Shown: positions 27,344 through 36,710, counted from the first letter of the stretch. The stretch is DNA of 64,000 nt from Pseudonocardia sp. CNS-004 (GCA_001942185.1 MKJV01000064.1:62001-126000); one strand, 5' to 3'. The notes: generated by a model not told the origin, from the sequence alone. Program-made: numbers and translations.

Positions 27344-28995
27344 ATGTCGATTCCCCTGGACTGGTCCGGCCAGAAGATCGCGGAGTTCCTCGCGGCGGTG
27401 TCGTCGTTCGCCACGGCACCCGCCGCGGCGGCCGGCGCGGTGGAGCGGGTGGCGGAGTCGCTCGACGCGGAGGTCGTGGCGATCGTGTCGCGCGGCACCG
27501 CGCTGGCCGTCATCGGCTACCCGGAGGGGGCCGTTCCCGTCGCGAGCTCGTCGCGGTGGCCACGGGCCGCCGCACGGAGCTCACCGTCCCCGGCTCGGGC
27601 AGCTGCCCGGCCACCGTGGTGCCGCTCGAGCACCCCGCGGGCTCCCACCTGGTCGTGGCGCGTTCTGGCCCGGACGCCCTGAGCGTCGACGAGGTCGGGC
27701 TCCTGCACGCGATGGCGCGGGTCAGCTCGATGACGCTGCGCATGCTCAGCCTCCTCGACGAGGAGCGCGCCCTGCGCACCGAGAGCCAGCGCCAGAGCGC
27801 CGAGAACGCACGCCTGCTCGCGACGCTGACCGAGCACCAGGAGTTGCTCGAACGGCTCGCGGTGGAGCAGGCCGCCCTGCGGCGCGTGGCGACGCTCGTG
27901 GCGAAGGGCGAGCGACCGGAGGTGATCTTCGCGCTGGTCGCGCAGGAGATCGCCCGGATCTCGAACGTCGAGCACGGGTTCGTGGTGCGCTTCGAGGACG
28001 ACGCCACCCTGACGATCGTCGCGAAGAGCGGCAGTCCCGAGATGCCGATGCCGGTCGGTTCGCGGTGGCCGCTCGACGGTGACAGCGTCGCCGCGCGGGT
28101 GTACCGCACCGGCCGTCCGGCACACGTCGACGACTATCGCGACGTCACCGGGACCATCGCGGCGGCGATGCCGAGCGTGGCGTTCTCGAGCGTCGGCGCG
28201 CCGATCGTGATCGGCGAGCGCCTCTGGGGCGCCGCGACCGCGACCTCGGTGCCGCAGCCCGGGGCGTCCGCCGCCGACGCGGAGGGGCGGGTCGCCCAGT
28301 TCGCGGACCTGATCGCGATCGCGATCTCCAACGCGGACGCCCGTGCGCAGCTCACCGCGTCGAGGGCGCGCGTGGTGGCCGCAGCGGACGAGGCGCGGCG
28401 GCGGCTCGAACGGAACCTGCACGACGGGATCCAGCAGGGGCTCGTCTCACTGGCGCTCGGGTTGCGGGAGGCGGAGTCGATGGCGCCTGCCGATCCGCCC
28501 GAGCTGCCGGTGGTGATCTCGCGGCTCGTGGACGGGCTGAGCGGTGTGATGGACGAGCTGCGCGAGATCTCCCGCGGCCTGCACCCGGCGATGCTGTCCG
28601 AGGGCGGGCTGGAGTTCGCGCTGCGGTCCCTCGCCCGCCGATCCGCGGTGCCGGCCACGCTCACCGTGCGCTTCACCAGGAGGCTGCCGCAGCGGGTGGA
28701 GGTGCCGGCCTACTACGTCGTGTCCGAGGCGCTCACCAACGTCGTGAAGCACGCGCGGGCGTCCGGGGTGGACATCGACGTCGACGCGACGAACGGGGTC
28801 GTGCGGGTGAGCGTGCGCGACGACGGTGTCGGCGGGGCGGACATCCGCCGGGGATCGGGGCTGATCGGTCTCGTCGACCGGGTGGAGGCGGCGGGCGGAG
28901 CGTTCACGATCAGCAGCCCGCCCGGGAAGGGCACCGCGGTGCTGGCCACGTTCGTCCTGGGTGATGAGGTGGGTGCCGACGTGGTCAGTCCGTGA
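27344..28995 (+). CDS. GAF domain NarL-type sensor histidine kinase, frameshifted
   Basis: Starts at ATG 27344, right after the FIST gene. Frame 1 reads MSIPLDWSGQKIAEFLAAVSSFAT to EGAVPV. One C is missing at about 27541, after which the next frame continues RELVAVATGRRTELTVPGSG. Restored ~550 aa: an N-terminal GAF-like region, a coiled coil (LLDEERALRTESQRQSAENARLLATL), a GAF domain (FALVAQEIARISNVEHGFVVRFEDD), HisKA_3 (ARRRLERNLHDGIQQGLVSLALGLREAES, His in LHDG) and HATPase_c (ALTNVVKHARAS, RDDGVGG, GSGLIGLVDRVEAAGG). No TM helix, so it is a cytosolic kinase receiving signal from FIST. It overlaps clpP tail to tail by 11 bp. Confidence 0.85.
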
Positions 28996-29653
28996 CGACG
29001 TGGTCCACGAGGCCGTAGGCCTGGGCCTCCGGGGCGGTGAACCAGCGGTCGCGATCGGAGTCGGCGGTGATCGTCTCGAACGTCTGGCCGGTGTGCCGGG
29101 CGGTGATCTCGGCGATCTCGACCTTCATCTGCGAGTAGACCCCGGCCCGGATCGCGATGTCGGTGGCCTGCCCGCCGATGCCGGCCGACGGCTGGTGCAT
29201 GAGGATCCTGGCGTGCGGGAGCGCGTGGCGTTTCCCGGCGGCACCGGCCGTCAGCAGGAACTGGCCCATCGACGCGGCGAACCCGACGGCCCACGTCGCG
29301 ACGTCCGGGCGGATCAGGCGCATCGTGTCGTAGATCGCCATGCCCGCGGTGACCGAGCCACCGGGCGAGTTGATGTACATGGTGATGTCGCGCTCCGGGT
29401 CCTGCGCGGCGAGCAGCAGGAGCTGCGCGCTGATCCGGTTGGCGATCTCGTCGTCGACCTCGCGGCCGAGGAAGATGATCCGTTCCTCGAGCAGCCGGTC
29501 CAGCACCGGGTCGGCGTCGGCCGGCGGGGCGGCGCTGTAGAGGATCGGCCCGCTCGGCGGGGCGAGCGGCGGCTGGGCCGGCGGGATCGGACGGTGGGGC
29601 GGCTCCGGCGGGTACGGGTGCCGCGGGTGGTGCACCGCGTTCTGGATCGGCAT
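28985..29653 (-). CDS. clpP: ClpP-family serine protease with Pro-rich N-terminal extension
   Basis: 222 residues from ATG 29653 (GAGGAG seven bases upstream). The catalytic triad is visible: Ser in FAASMGQFLLTAG, His in ILMHQPSAG, Asp in ADSDRDRWFTAPEAQAYGLVD. The family core starts RLLEERIIFLGREVDDEIANRISAQLLLLAAQDPERDITMYINSPGGSVTAGMAIYDTM. The first ~40 residues (HHPRHPYPPEPPHRPIPPAQPPLAPPSGP) are an unusual proline-rich extension in place of a normal propeptide. It is a lone clpP paralogue (no clpX nearby) and so is likely an auxiliary ClpP that mixes with the main subunits. Confidence 0.9.
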   Translation of the reverse strand: MPIQNAVHHPRHPYPPEPPHRPIPPAQPPLAPPSGPILYSAAPPADADPVLDRLLEERIIFLGREVDDEIANRISAQLLLLAAQDPERDITMYINSPGGSVTAGMAIYDTMRLIRPDVATWAVGFAASMGQFLLTAGAAGKRHALPHARILMHQPSAGIGGQATDIAIRAGVYSQMKVEIAEITARHTGQTFETITADSDRDRWFTAPEAQAYGLVDHVVTD

Positions 29654-29863
29654 CGGGGGCTCCTCTCGGCTGCGCCCCGACGCTAGGCGGGGTGCCGGCC
29701 GCGAGGGTGGCGTGTTCGCTCTCGGCGGCGGTGTTCGCCGAGGGTGAGCAACACCTCGTCGACCTGGGAGGCCCGTTCACCTGTGCTCCACCTGGGGGCC
29801 ATCGATCACTCGCCGGGACTGCCTAGGGTCGGCGCGTTTCCCGAACTCACCCAGGAGGATGAC

Positions 29864-31960
29864 GTGGGCCAGCCGCGCCCGTCCGGCCGAATCGAGCTCC
29901 CGCTGCTGACGAAGAGCCACGGTGGCAGGCAGGGCCTCACCTGCCGGTACCGCTGCGCCAACGCGTGTGCCCACGACGAGCCCAACACCTCGGACAACGA
30001 GTACTTCGGCGACATGCTCGCGCGCGCGGTCAGCCGCCGCGGCGTGCTGCGCGCCGGTGCCGTCCTGACCGTCGCGGCCGGCGCCACCACCGCCGTCGCG
30101 GCGTGCTCGCCCGGCGCCGAGAGCGAGGAGGCCGCGGCCGCTCCCGGTGGGCCGCACGGCCTCGACTTCGAGCCGGTGGCCCCCAACACCACCGACGCGA
30201 TCACCGTGCCGCCCGGGTACGAGAGCAACGTCGTGATCAGGTGGGGCGACCCGGTGCTGCCCGGCGCCCCCGCGTTCGACTTCGACAACCAGACCGCCGA
30301 GGCGCAGGCGGCCCAGTTCGGCTACAACAACGACTTCTGCGGACTCCTGCCGCTGCGGGGTGGCGGCGAGCGGTACCTGATGTTCTCCAACCACGAGTAC
30401 ACGCTCGAGCCGCTGATGTTCCGCGGCTACGACGCCGCGAACCCCACCGAGGAGCAGTACCGCATCGGCCTGGCGGCACACGGCCTGACCGTGATCGTCG
30501 TGGAGCGCGACGCGGGCACCGGCCGGATGGCCCCGGTGCTGGACCCCCAGTACAACCGCCGCTTCACCGGCAGCACGGAGTTCGTGCTCGACGGGCCCGC
30601 CGCAGGCTCGGACTGGCTGCGCACGTCCGCCGACCCGACCGGAACCCGGGTGCTCGGCACGTTCAACAACTGCTCGGGCGGCGTCACACCGTGGGGCACG
30701 TTCCTGTCCGGCGAGGAGAACTTCAACGGGTACTTCGCGAACGCGGCAGCGGTCACCGAGCCGGTCGCGGCGGCCCGCCTCGCCCGCTACGGCGTGGAGG
30801 AGGCGGGCACCGAGCGGCTGTGGGAGCGGTTCGACAGCCGCTTCGACGTCACGCAGGAGCCCAACGAGGTCAACCGGTTCGGCTGGGTCGTCGAGGTCGA
30901 CCCGCACGACCCGGCGCTCCCGCCCGTGAAGCACACCGCGCTCGGCCGCCTCAAGCACGAGGGCGCCACGATCCGGCTCACCGCCGACGGGCGCGCGGTC
31001 GCCTACATGGGCGACGACGAGCGGTTCGACTACGTCTACAAGTACGTCTCGGACGAGCCGATGATGGAGGGCGAGACCCGCGCGGCCCGTGAGCACAACC
31101 GCACCCTGCTCACCCGCGGCACGCTCTACGTCGCCCGGTTCAGCGGCTCCAGCCCCGCCGCGGAGATCGACGGCACCGGGCGCCTGCCCGTCGACGGCGC
31201 GTTCGACGGGAGCGGCGAGTGGATCCCGCTCGCCGCGGGCGACCGGTCCTTCGTCGACGGCATGACCGCCGCCGAGGTCTACGTCTTCACCCGCGAGGCC
31301 GCCGACAAGGCGGGCGCCACCAAGATGGACCGGCCCGAGGACGTCGAGGCCAACCCGCGCACCGGCAACGTCTACATCGCGCTCACCAACAACTCCGACC
31401 GCGGCAAGGCCGACGCCACCCGCACCACCGGCCCCGACGAGGCCAACCCGCGCGTGGACAACAAGCACGGCCACGTCATCGAGCTGATCGAGCAGGGCGG
31501 CGACCCGACCGCCACGACGTTCGGCTGGTCGCTCCTCCTGGTGTGCGGCGACCCGAACGACCCGGGCACCTACTTCGGCGGTTTCGACAAGACGCAGGTC
31601 AGCCCGATCACGTCACCGGACAACCTGGCCTTCGACCCCTACGGCAACCTCTGGATCTCCACCGACTCCGGGCTGGAGCTGAACATCAACGACGGCCTCT
31701 ACGCCGTCTCCCTCGAAGGGGAGACCCGCGGGCGCACCACACTCTTCGCGAGCGTGCCCGCGGGCGCCGAGTGCTGCGGCCCGGTCGTCACGGAGAACTT
31801 CGTGCTGATCTCGCCGCAGCACCCGGGCGACCTGGACGAGGCGAGCCCCGACGCCCCGGGCAGCACGTGGCCCGACGGCCCGGGCAGCCAGCCCCGCCCG
31901 TCGGTGGTGAACATCTGGCGGACCGGGCGCGCCGGGCAGCCGGGGCGCATCGGCGCGTGA
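29864..31960 (+). CDS. phoX: PhoX family alkaline phosphatase (DUF839), Tat-exported
   Basis: 698 residues from GTG 29864 with AGGAGG six bases upstream. A ~60-residue leader is followed by a twin-arginine signal SRRGVLRAGAVLTVAAGATTAVAAC, where VAAC could be a lipobox. Family landmarks: FDFDNQTAEAQAAQFGYNNDF, SNHEYT, TFNNCSGGVTPWGTFLSGEENF (Cys is the iron ligand in characterised PhoX), NRFGWVVEVDPHDP, LGRLKHEGATIR, MDRPEDVEANP and PDNLAFDPYGNLWISTDSG. PhoX enzymes are Ca/Fe phosphatases for phosphate scavenging outside the cell. A stable hairpin follows the stop. Confidence 0.92.
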   Translation: MGQPRPSGRIELPLLTKSHGGRQGLTCRYRCANACAHDEPNTSDNEYFGDMLARAVSRRGVLRAGAVLTVAAGATTAVAACSPGAESEEAAAAPGGPHGLDFEPVAPNTTDAITVPPGYESNVVIRWGDPVLPGAPAFDFDNQTAEAQAAQFGYNNDFCGLLPLRGGGERYLMFSNHEYTLEPLMFRGYDAANPTEEQYRIGLAAHGLTVIVVERDAGTGRMAPVLDPQYNRRFTGSTEFVLDGPAAGSDWLRTSADPTGTRVLGTFNNCSGGVTPWGTFLSGEENFNGYFANAAAVTEPVAAARLARYGVEEAGTERLWERFDSRFDVTQEPNEVNRFGWVVEVDPHDPALPPVKHTALGRLKHEGATIRLTADGRAVAYMGDDERFDYVYKYVSDEPMMEGETRAAREHNRTLLTRGTLYVARFSGSSPAAEIDGTGRLPVDGAFDGSGEWIPLAAGDRSFVDGMTAAEVYVFTREAADKAGATKMDRPEDVEANPRTGNVYIALTNNSDRGKADATRTTGPDEANPRVDNKHGHVIELIEQGGDPTATTFGWSLLLVCGDPNDPGTYFGGFDKTQVSPITSPDNLAFDPYGNLWISTDSGLELNINDGLYAVSLEGETRGRTTLFASVPAGAECCGPVVTENFVLISPQHPGDLDEASPDAPGSTWPDGPGSQPRPSVVNIWRTGRAGQPGRIGA

Positions 31961-31963
31961 GGC

Positions 31964-32005
31964 CGTGAGTGGATACGGGTGCTGGAGCACTCGTATCCAC
32001 TCACG
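31964..32005. terminator. Bidirectional hairpin between convergent genes
   Basis: CGTGAGTGGATACG (31964-31977) pairs perfectly with CGTATCCACTCACG (31992-32005) over a 14-base loop. It lies four bases after the phoX stop and 14 bases before the stop of the facing gene. Confidence 0.75.
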
Positions 32006-32019
32006 AGCCCCGAAGGGGC

Positions 32020-32776
32020 TCAGCCGCAGCGTTCCGGTGCAGGGGTGCCTTCGGCGCCGCCGCGTTCGAACGAGATGTGCACGTGGTCGTAGTGGTTCTC
32101 GGTGATCCCGCCGCGGTCGGCCATGCGTTCCCAGCCGTCGCCGTGGTTGACCCGCTGCTTCCAGATCACGTAGTCGACGCCGAGCTCGTCCTGGTTCTCC
32201 AGGGCGCACTCGGCGATCCGGTCGCCGCGCTCGCCGCGGGTCATGAGGTCGACCGCGAGCCCGCGGGGGTGTTCGGAGACGCGGCCTCGGCGGGCGACGC
32301 CGATCAGGTCCGGTTCGTCGTACAGGCATGACAGGAAGCGCGCGGCGTCCCGCACCCACGGCTTGACGGGGCCGAGGCCGCCGAGGTCGGCGGCGCAGCG
32401 GGCCGCGGCGCGGCGGTCCTCGAGCGCGCGGGCGGCCTCGTGCAGCCCGGCCGCCTTGACGAGGTCGGAGACCTCGAGCCCGGGTGGCACCGGGTCACGG
32501 GTGGCCGTCACGGGGACGACGCTCGCGACCATCCGCACGTCGTCGACCTCCGCGGCGGCCGAGCGCACGTACACGTCGTCGCGACGGCCGGGGTCGTCGC
32601 CGGGCTGCTCAGGACCGGGACAGCCGCGACGAGTGCGCCACCGGTCGCGACGGCCGCGGCCGTCCCGTTGCGCACGATCGAATCCGGGTGGCGCGATGAC
32701 GCGCCGGGTGGGGGGCCTGCGCACCGGTGGGCTGGGGGTGCGCGTTCCGGCCGCCGGGGGAGCGGTGCCGAGACAC
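32020..32776 (-). CDS. LAS-type (M15-like) peptidase domain protein 1, frameshifted
   Basis: Start GTG 32776 with GGAAGG upstream gives MSRHRSPGGRNAH, matching MARHRSPRGR of the next paralogue. Two one-base deletions (about 32690 and 32590) separate this from a signal/TM-like stretch (NGTAAAVATGGALVAAVPVLSS) and from the main frame DDVYVRSAAAEVDDV...SDLVKAAGLHEAARALEDR. The C-terminal domain has SEHPRGLAVDL (HxxxxxxxD) and YDHVHISF (HxH), a metal-binding arrangement like that of LAS/M15 cell-wall peptidases. It also has YVIWKQRVNHGDGWERM. It is a tandem duplicate of the 32913-33736 gene and probably acts on peptidoglycan outside the membrane. Confidence 0.7.
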
Positions 32777-32912
32777 GGTCTGCCTTCCGGACCGCGCGAC
32801 CCGTGCGGGCTATCCGGCGAGCCACCCGCAGGGGAGCCGGATCGCGCCTCGGTCCGGCACGCACGATAGCGGATCGGTCACGGAACGAGCATGTTCGCTC
32901 ACCCTGCGTGTC

Positions 32913-33736
32913 TCAGCAGCCGCGCAAGGTGCCGCCGCCCTGGCCGCGGTCGAACGAGACGTGCACGTGGTCGAAGTGGTTGGCCGTGGCGCCGCCACGG
33001 TCCTCCATGCCCTTCCACCCGTTGCCGTGGTTGATGCGCTGCTCCCAGATCACGTACTTGACGCCCAGCGCTTCCTGGTTGGCCAGCACGCAGTCGGCGA
33101 GCCGGTCGCCGGTGGAGCGGTCGACCATGAAGTCGACGGCGAGGCCGCCGGGGTGGTCGGACGTTCCGGCCCGCCCGGCGACGCCGTGCATCGCGGGCTC
33201 GCCGAACGTGCACCCGAGCTGCACCGCGGCCGTGCGCACGTTCGACTTGACGGCGCCGAGCCCGGACGTGGGCAGGTCGCAGCTCACAGGACCGCGCGCA
33301 GCCTCTGCCGCTGCCTTCTCCGCCGCTGCCTTCTCGGCCGCGGCGGCCGCTTCAGCGGCGGCGGCCTGTTCGGCTGCCTGCGCGGCCTGCTGCTCCGCGA
33401 TCTGGGCGGCCTTCACCAGCCCGGCGGCATCGGCGATCACCGGTTCGGCGTCGACCGGCTGGACGGCCGTCTCGAAGACGTCAGCCACCGGTTCCTCGTC
33501 CGTGCTCGCCTGGGCGACGGGCACGACCGCCGGGTCGGGACGCGTGTCCGGATCGGGTGCTGCGCCGCCGACCAGCGAGAACGCACTGCCGGTTACGGCG
33601 ACGGCTGCTGCGCCCCGCCGTAGCGGGGTCGGTACGGACTCAGCGCGCTCGCTCCCGCTCGTCGTCGGTGGCGGGGGACCACCGCGAGCGGGAGCTGGTG
33701 CGCGCCTCGGCCCCGGGGGGAGCGATGCCGAGCCAC
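32913..33736 (-). CDS. LAS-type (M15-like) peptidase domain protein 2, frameshifted
   Basis: Start GTG 33736 (GGAAGGCAG upstream) gives MARHRSPRGRGAH. One base is missing near 33630 before LRRGAAAVAVTGSAFSLVGGAAP, a signal-peptide-like helix. The main frame then has an acidic region, a ~45-residue Ala/Glu/Lys-rich helical linker (AAQAAEQAAAAEAAAAAEK) and a C-terminal domain: VSCDLPTSGLGAVKSNVRTAA, TSDHPGGLAVDFM (HxxxxxxxD), WEQRINHGNGWKGMEDRGG and FDHVHVSF (HxH). About half the C-terminal residues are shared with protein 1, including both metal motifs. The long rigid helix suggests reach across the cell wall. Restored length is ~274 aa. Confidence 0.72.
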
Positions 33737-34073
33737 GACCTGCCTTCCAGATCGACGGTCCGGTAAGGACGTCCGGCGTCGGGGGGCCGGCGGGTGGGGA
33801 GCCCGTGTCCTTTTCGTGACCGTGCCGTCATTGATCCGAGAAGGAACGTAAGCAACCTCGAAGATCGTCGCACGTCAACGCACTGCCGGAACGGACGAGA
33901 GCACTCTCCCGAGCGACGAGTGGCGTTCCTTTTGCCCCGTTCGGGGGAGCTGGTGCCGGTGGTCGGTCGATGCCGTGCGACGTGGCACGCGCGCGGTCGT
34001 GGCGGCCGCACACCGACCGGATCCGGTGTCTGAGCGCAGTCGCCGGTGCCCGATCGACCCGGGCGGGTTCCGG
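33737..34073. other. Leader region of the peptidase gene pair
   Basis: 337 bp without a recognisable gene. On the minus strand it would contain the promoter and 5' leader of peptidase 2. TTGACG (33880-33875) is a possible -35. Both peptidase genes have GGCTCCCC some 50-60 bases before a shared GGAAGGCAGnnCGTG start region, so their leaders are related. I looked for the ydaO/c-di-AMP riboswitch that often precedes such genes in actinobacteria and could not match its conserved core. Confidence 0.35.
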
Positions 34074-34273
34074 CTACGTGTCCGGGCCGTGCTCGCGCAG
34101 TTCGCGCAGCTGGCGGCGGATGTCCTCGAGGTCCCACTTGTAGTAGCCGGACGGTAGAACGAGGGTCGGCTCGAGCTGGCCGGTCTTCGCGTAGTGGGCC
34201 AACGTCCGGCGGGAGATTCCGAGCGCGCGGGCGCCTCGCCGGTGGAGAGCAGTGGCTCGGCGCGGTCGGGCAC
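34074..34273 (-). CDS. BldC/MerR-like HTH protein, frameshifted
   Basis: From GTG 34273: VPDRAEPLLSTGEA, then one base missing at about 34225, then ARALGISRRTLAHYAKTGQLEP, TLVLPSGYYKWDLEDIRRQLRELREHGPDT and stop. Restored ~66 aa with the compact winged HTH of BldC and excisionase-type proteins. A TTG at 34312 in the same frame is an alternative start but lies inside a possible -10 (TAGATT). It is divergent from the small Cys-rich gene, with a pair of direct repeats between them; BldC-type proteins are known to bind direct repeats. Likely a local regulator. Confidence 0.65.
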
Positions 34274-34320
34274 CCAGTCACGGTAGGTGTCCTGCCTGCG
34301 CGAACCTACCAATCTAGCCC

Positions 34321-34370
34321 AGCTTGCTCAATGCTCTCAGCTTGCTCACTTCGCGCACCTTGGCTAGCCT
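34321..34370 (+). promoter_or_regulatory. Direct-repeat operator and promoter
   Basis: AGCTTGCTCA occurs at 34321-34330 and again at 34339-34348 (18-bp period). The second copy contains -35 TTGCTC (34342-34347), which is 17 bp from -10 TAGCCT (34365-34370) and reads toward the Cys-rich gene. Direct repeats next to a BldC-like gene suggest an autoregulatory site. Confidence 0.55.
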
Positions 34371-34452
34371 GGGACCTGTCTCGCAAAGAAGGCGGCCCTC
34401 GGCCGGTGCGGGAACACCGGCCGAGGGCCTCGATCCGACCTGGAGAAAGCAG

Positions 34453-34748
34453 GTGCGGACCAGTGCTGGACGTTATCGGACCGTCGGGGATCGCGGTGCA
34501 GTTGGCGCGCATGCCCGAGTCGTGGCTCGGCTGCTGGCCGATCACGTACCCGACGGGAAGGGTCGCTGCCGCGGGTGCGGCTTCCCCGGCACGGGCAGCC
34601 CGTACATCCCGTCGCCGTGCGCCTGTGGCTCGTTGCCGATGCGGCCCGCCGGCTCCCGGGCGGTACGGCGATGAGCGCCCCGCAGCCGCTGGACGCTCGC
34701 GCACCCCTTCTCCTGGCGCGCATCCCGTCGACGGGTCGCGCGGGCTGA
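34453..34748 (+). CDS. Small Cys-rich (zinc-ribbon-like) protein, frameshifted
   Basis: GTG 34453 with GGAG seven bases upstream: VRTSAGRYRTVGDRGAVG, AHARVVARLLADHVPDGKGRCRGCGFPGTGSPYIPSPC, then a missing base at about 34628, then ALWLVADAARRLPGGTAMSAPQPL and a stop at 34748 (~98 aa). CRGCG and the later Cys could bind zinc. No family name can be given; similar short proteins sit beside BldC-like regulators in actinobacterial accessory regions. It is divergent from the BldC-like gene. Function unknown. Confidence 0.55.
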
Positions 34749-34821
34749 GGCGGGTAGCGCGGGCTGCGAGACCGGGCGTGCGAGCCGAGCCGGGTTGCGT
34801 CGGCGTCGGCCCCCGGGGGCG

Positions 34822-35562
34822 CTACTGGGGTCGGTACTGCACCACTCGCCCGTTGAGGGGCTGGGGCTCGCGCGCGTCGCCCTCGGGGAACAGCTTCCGG
34901 TATCCGTCGAGGCTCGCGGTCGCCACCTTCTGCCGGCGCTCCAGCACCAGCCACGTCACGGGCTCGCTGTACGGGGACGTCGTCAACGAGCCCTCGTAGC
35001 GGAACGTCGAGAGCTCCCGGGGCAGCGCGGCGGCCAGGTTGCCGGACAGTTCGCGTTCGGGCCCGCACTCCTCGGGGAGGCCGCCGAGCACGGCGTCCTG
35101 CACGGTGCCGCCGCGCCCGCCCGGTGCCAGGAACAGCGCCACCACGAGCGTCTCGCCGTTCGGTCCGCGGTGCACGAAGTGCTGCTCGACGGGGAAGCGG
35201 TGCCCGTCGAGCCGGTGCTCGGCGGGGGTGTGGAAGTGGAACTGCGCCAGCTCGTAGCGGGTGTCCCCGATCCGGACGCCGGCCGAGCCCGCCGGCACCT
35301 CCGCCTCCACCACCTCTTCCCGGCCGCGGACGGAACATCCGGCAGGGTCGCTCTCGTCCTTGCGCACGTAGTGCACCCGCAGGTCGACGTCGCGCGGGTA
35401 GTCGACCTCGAGCGCGGGGAGGTCGGGCGAGCGGACAGCGTCGCACGAGCGGATGTGGATCGGGCTCTGATGCGGCGGCGCGGCGGCCGCCGTCGGGGTG
35501 ATCAGCGCGGTGGCGGCGAGGGCGGGGACGCCGAGGAGGAGGCTTCGTCGTGAAAGATCCAT
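34822..35562 (-). CDS. Alpha-type carbonic anhydrase, Tat-exported
   Basis: 246 residues from ATG 35562. The N-terminus MDLSRRSLLLGVPALAATALITPTAAAA is a twin-arginine signal. Alpha-CA signatures: QSPIHI near residue 32, the zinc ligands in QFHFHTPAEH and the third His in EQHFVHR, VVALFL, then YEGSLTTSPYSEPVTWLVLE, which matches the proton-shuttle/Thr gate region. It hydrates CO2 outside the membrane. The sequence just upstream (TACAGTAT at about 35580-35573) is a good -10. Stop 34822 faces the Cys-rich gene. Confidence 0.92.
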   Translation of the reverse strand: MDLSRRSLLLGVPALAATALITPTAAAAPPHQSPIHIRSCDAVRSPDLPALEVDYPRDVDLRVHYVRKDESDPAGCSVRGREEVVEAEVPAGSAGVRIGDTRYELAQFHFHTPAEHRLDGHRFPVEQHFVHRGPNGETLVVALFLAPGGRGGTVQDAVLGGLPEECGPERELSGNLAAALPRELSTFRYEGSLTTSPYSEPVTWLVLERRQKVATASLDGYRKLFPEGDAREPQPLNGRVVQYRPQ

Positions 35563-35641
35563 TTGCCCGTTTCCATACTGTATGCATCACTCGGTCAGGT
35601 GACACTAGTACGGGTGAACAGGTCCGATCTCTGCCGGGTGA

Positions 35642-36578
35642 TCAGCGCCGCGTGACGGTCCCGGGCGGCACCCCGACCGTCCGCTTGAAAGCCCGGCTGA
35701 ACGCCGCCTCTGACCGGTAGCCGAGCCGGCCCGCGACCTCGCCGACGGTGGCGCCGTCCTCGGCGAGCCAGGTGCGGGCCACCTGCATGCGCCAGTGCGT
35801 GACGTAGCGCATCGCAGGCTCGTCGACCAGCTCGGTGAACCGCGCGGCGAACGCCGAGCGCGACATCGCGAGCTCGCCCGCGAGCGAGGCGACCGTCCAG
35901 TCCCGTGCCGGGTCCCGGTGGATCAGTGAGATGGCCCGGCCGATCTGGCGGTCCCGCAGGGCGCCGAGCCAGCCGCGCTGGGCGGCCGGATCGTGCTCGA
36001 TCCAGCCGCGCAAGGTCTGGATGACGAGGATGTCGGACAGTCGGGTGATGACCGCCTCGCCGCCGGGGCGCAGCGCCGCGGCCTCCGCGGCGATCAGCCG
36101 CAGCGTGCTCTGCATCCACTCGGCCTGCGGCCCGCCGCCCGGTTCGACGTGGATCACGTCGGCAGCAGCGGGACGATGTGGTGCGCGGCCGGGTGGTCGA
36201 GCCGCACCACGCCGCAGACCAGCGTGGTTTCCGCGCCGCCGCCACCGTGGCGCAGGATCGCGTACCGGTTGTGGAACTCGTGCTCGAGGCCCATCACGTC
36301 CGGGGTGAGCGTGCCCGGCTCGCTGCGCAGTGCGTGCCCGCGCCCGTGCGGGACCAGCGCGAGGTCGCCGGCCTGCAACACACGCGGGTCGCGCCCGCGA
36401 CGTCGAGGTGCAGCCTGCCGGCCGTGACGATGTGGAACCACATGCAGTCCGGCCAGTCCGGCATCGACATCCCCCACGGCGCCGTCAGCTCCGAGCGGCA
36501 GTAGAAGGTGCCCGTCACGCGCAGGAAGTGCAGCGCCTCCCCGAGCGGGTCGTCGGCGAGCATCGGGTCCGTCGTCAC
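35642..36578 (-). CDS. AraC family regulator with cupin domain, two frameshifts
   Basis: Start GTG 36578: VTTDPMLADDPLGEALHFLRVTGTFYCRSELTAPWGMSMPDWPDCMWFHIVTAGRLHLDVAG (cupin_6 type). A base is missing at about 36376 before LQAGDLALVPHGRGHAL and NRYAILRHGGGGAETTLVCGVVRLD. Another is missing at about 36157 before VIHVEPGGGPQAEWMQSTLRLIAAEA. The C-terminal half carries RGWIEHDPAAQRGWLGALRDRQIGRAISLIHRDP and the double HTH DWTVASLAGELAMSRSAFAARF and VGEVAGRLGYRSEAAFSRAFKRTVG. ~312 aa when repaired. It is divergent from the NmrA-like gene, its probable target. Confidence 0.88.
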
Positions 36579-36710
36579 GACGGCGAGTGTGCGCCGCGCG
36601 CCCGCCGTGCGTCCACCAGTTGTGGACGAACGAGCATGAAGTCCGGATCCGCTGGCATGGATGGTCCCGGATCTGCCCGGCACTCTGGATGACGAGCAAA
36701 GGAGGACGAA

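Noticed and set aside
29777..31474. A 565-codon minus-strand frame opposite phoX
   Set aside because: No motif and mirror-type composition; phoX is confirmed by its Tat signal and metal-site motifs.
33737..34073. ydaO (c-di-AMP) riboswitch before the peptidase genes
   Set aside because: Expected from gene type in actinobacteria, but the conserved riboswitch core could not be matched by eye. A covariance search would decide.
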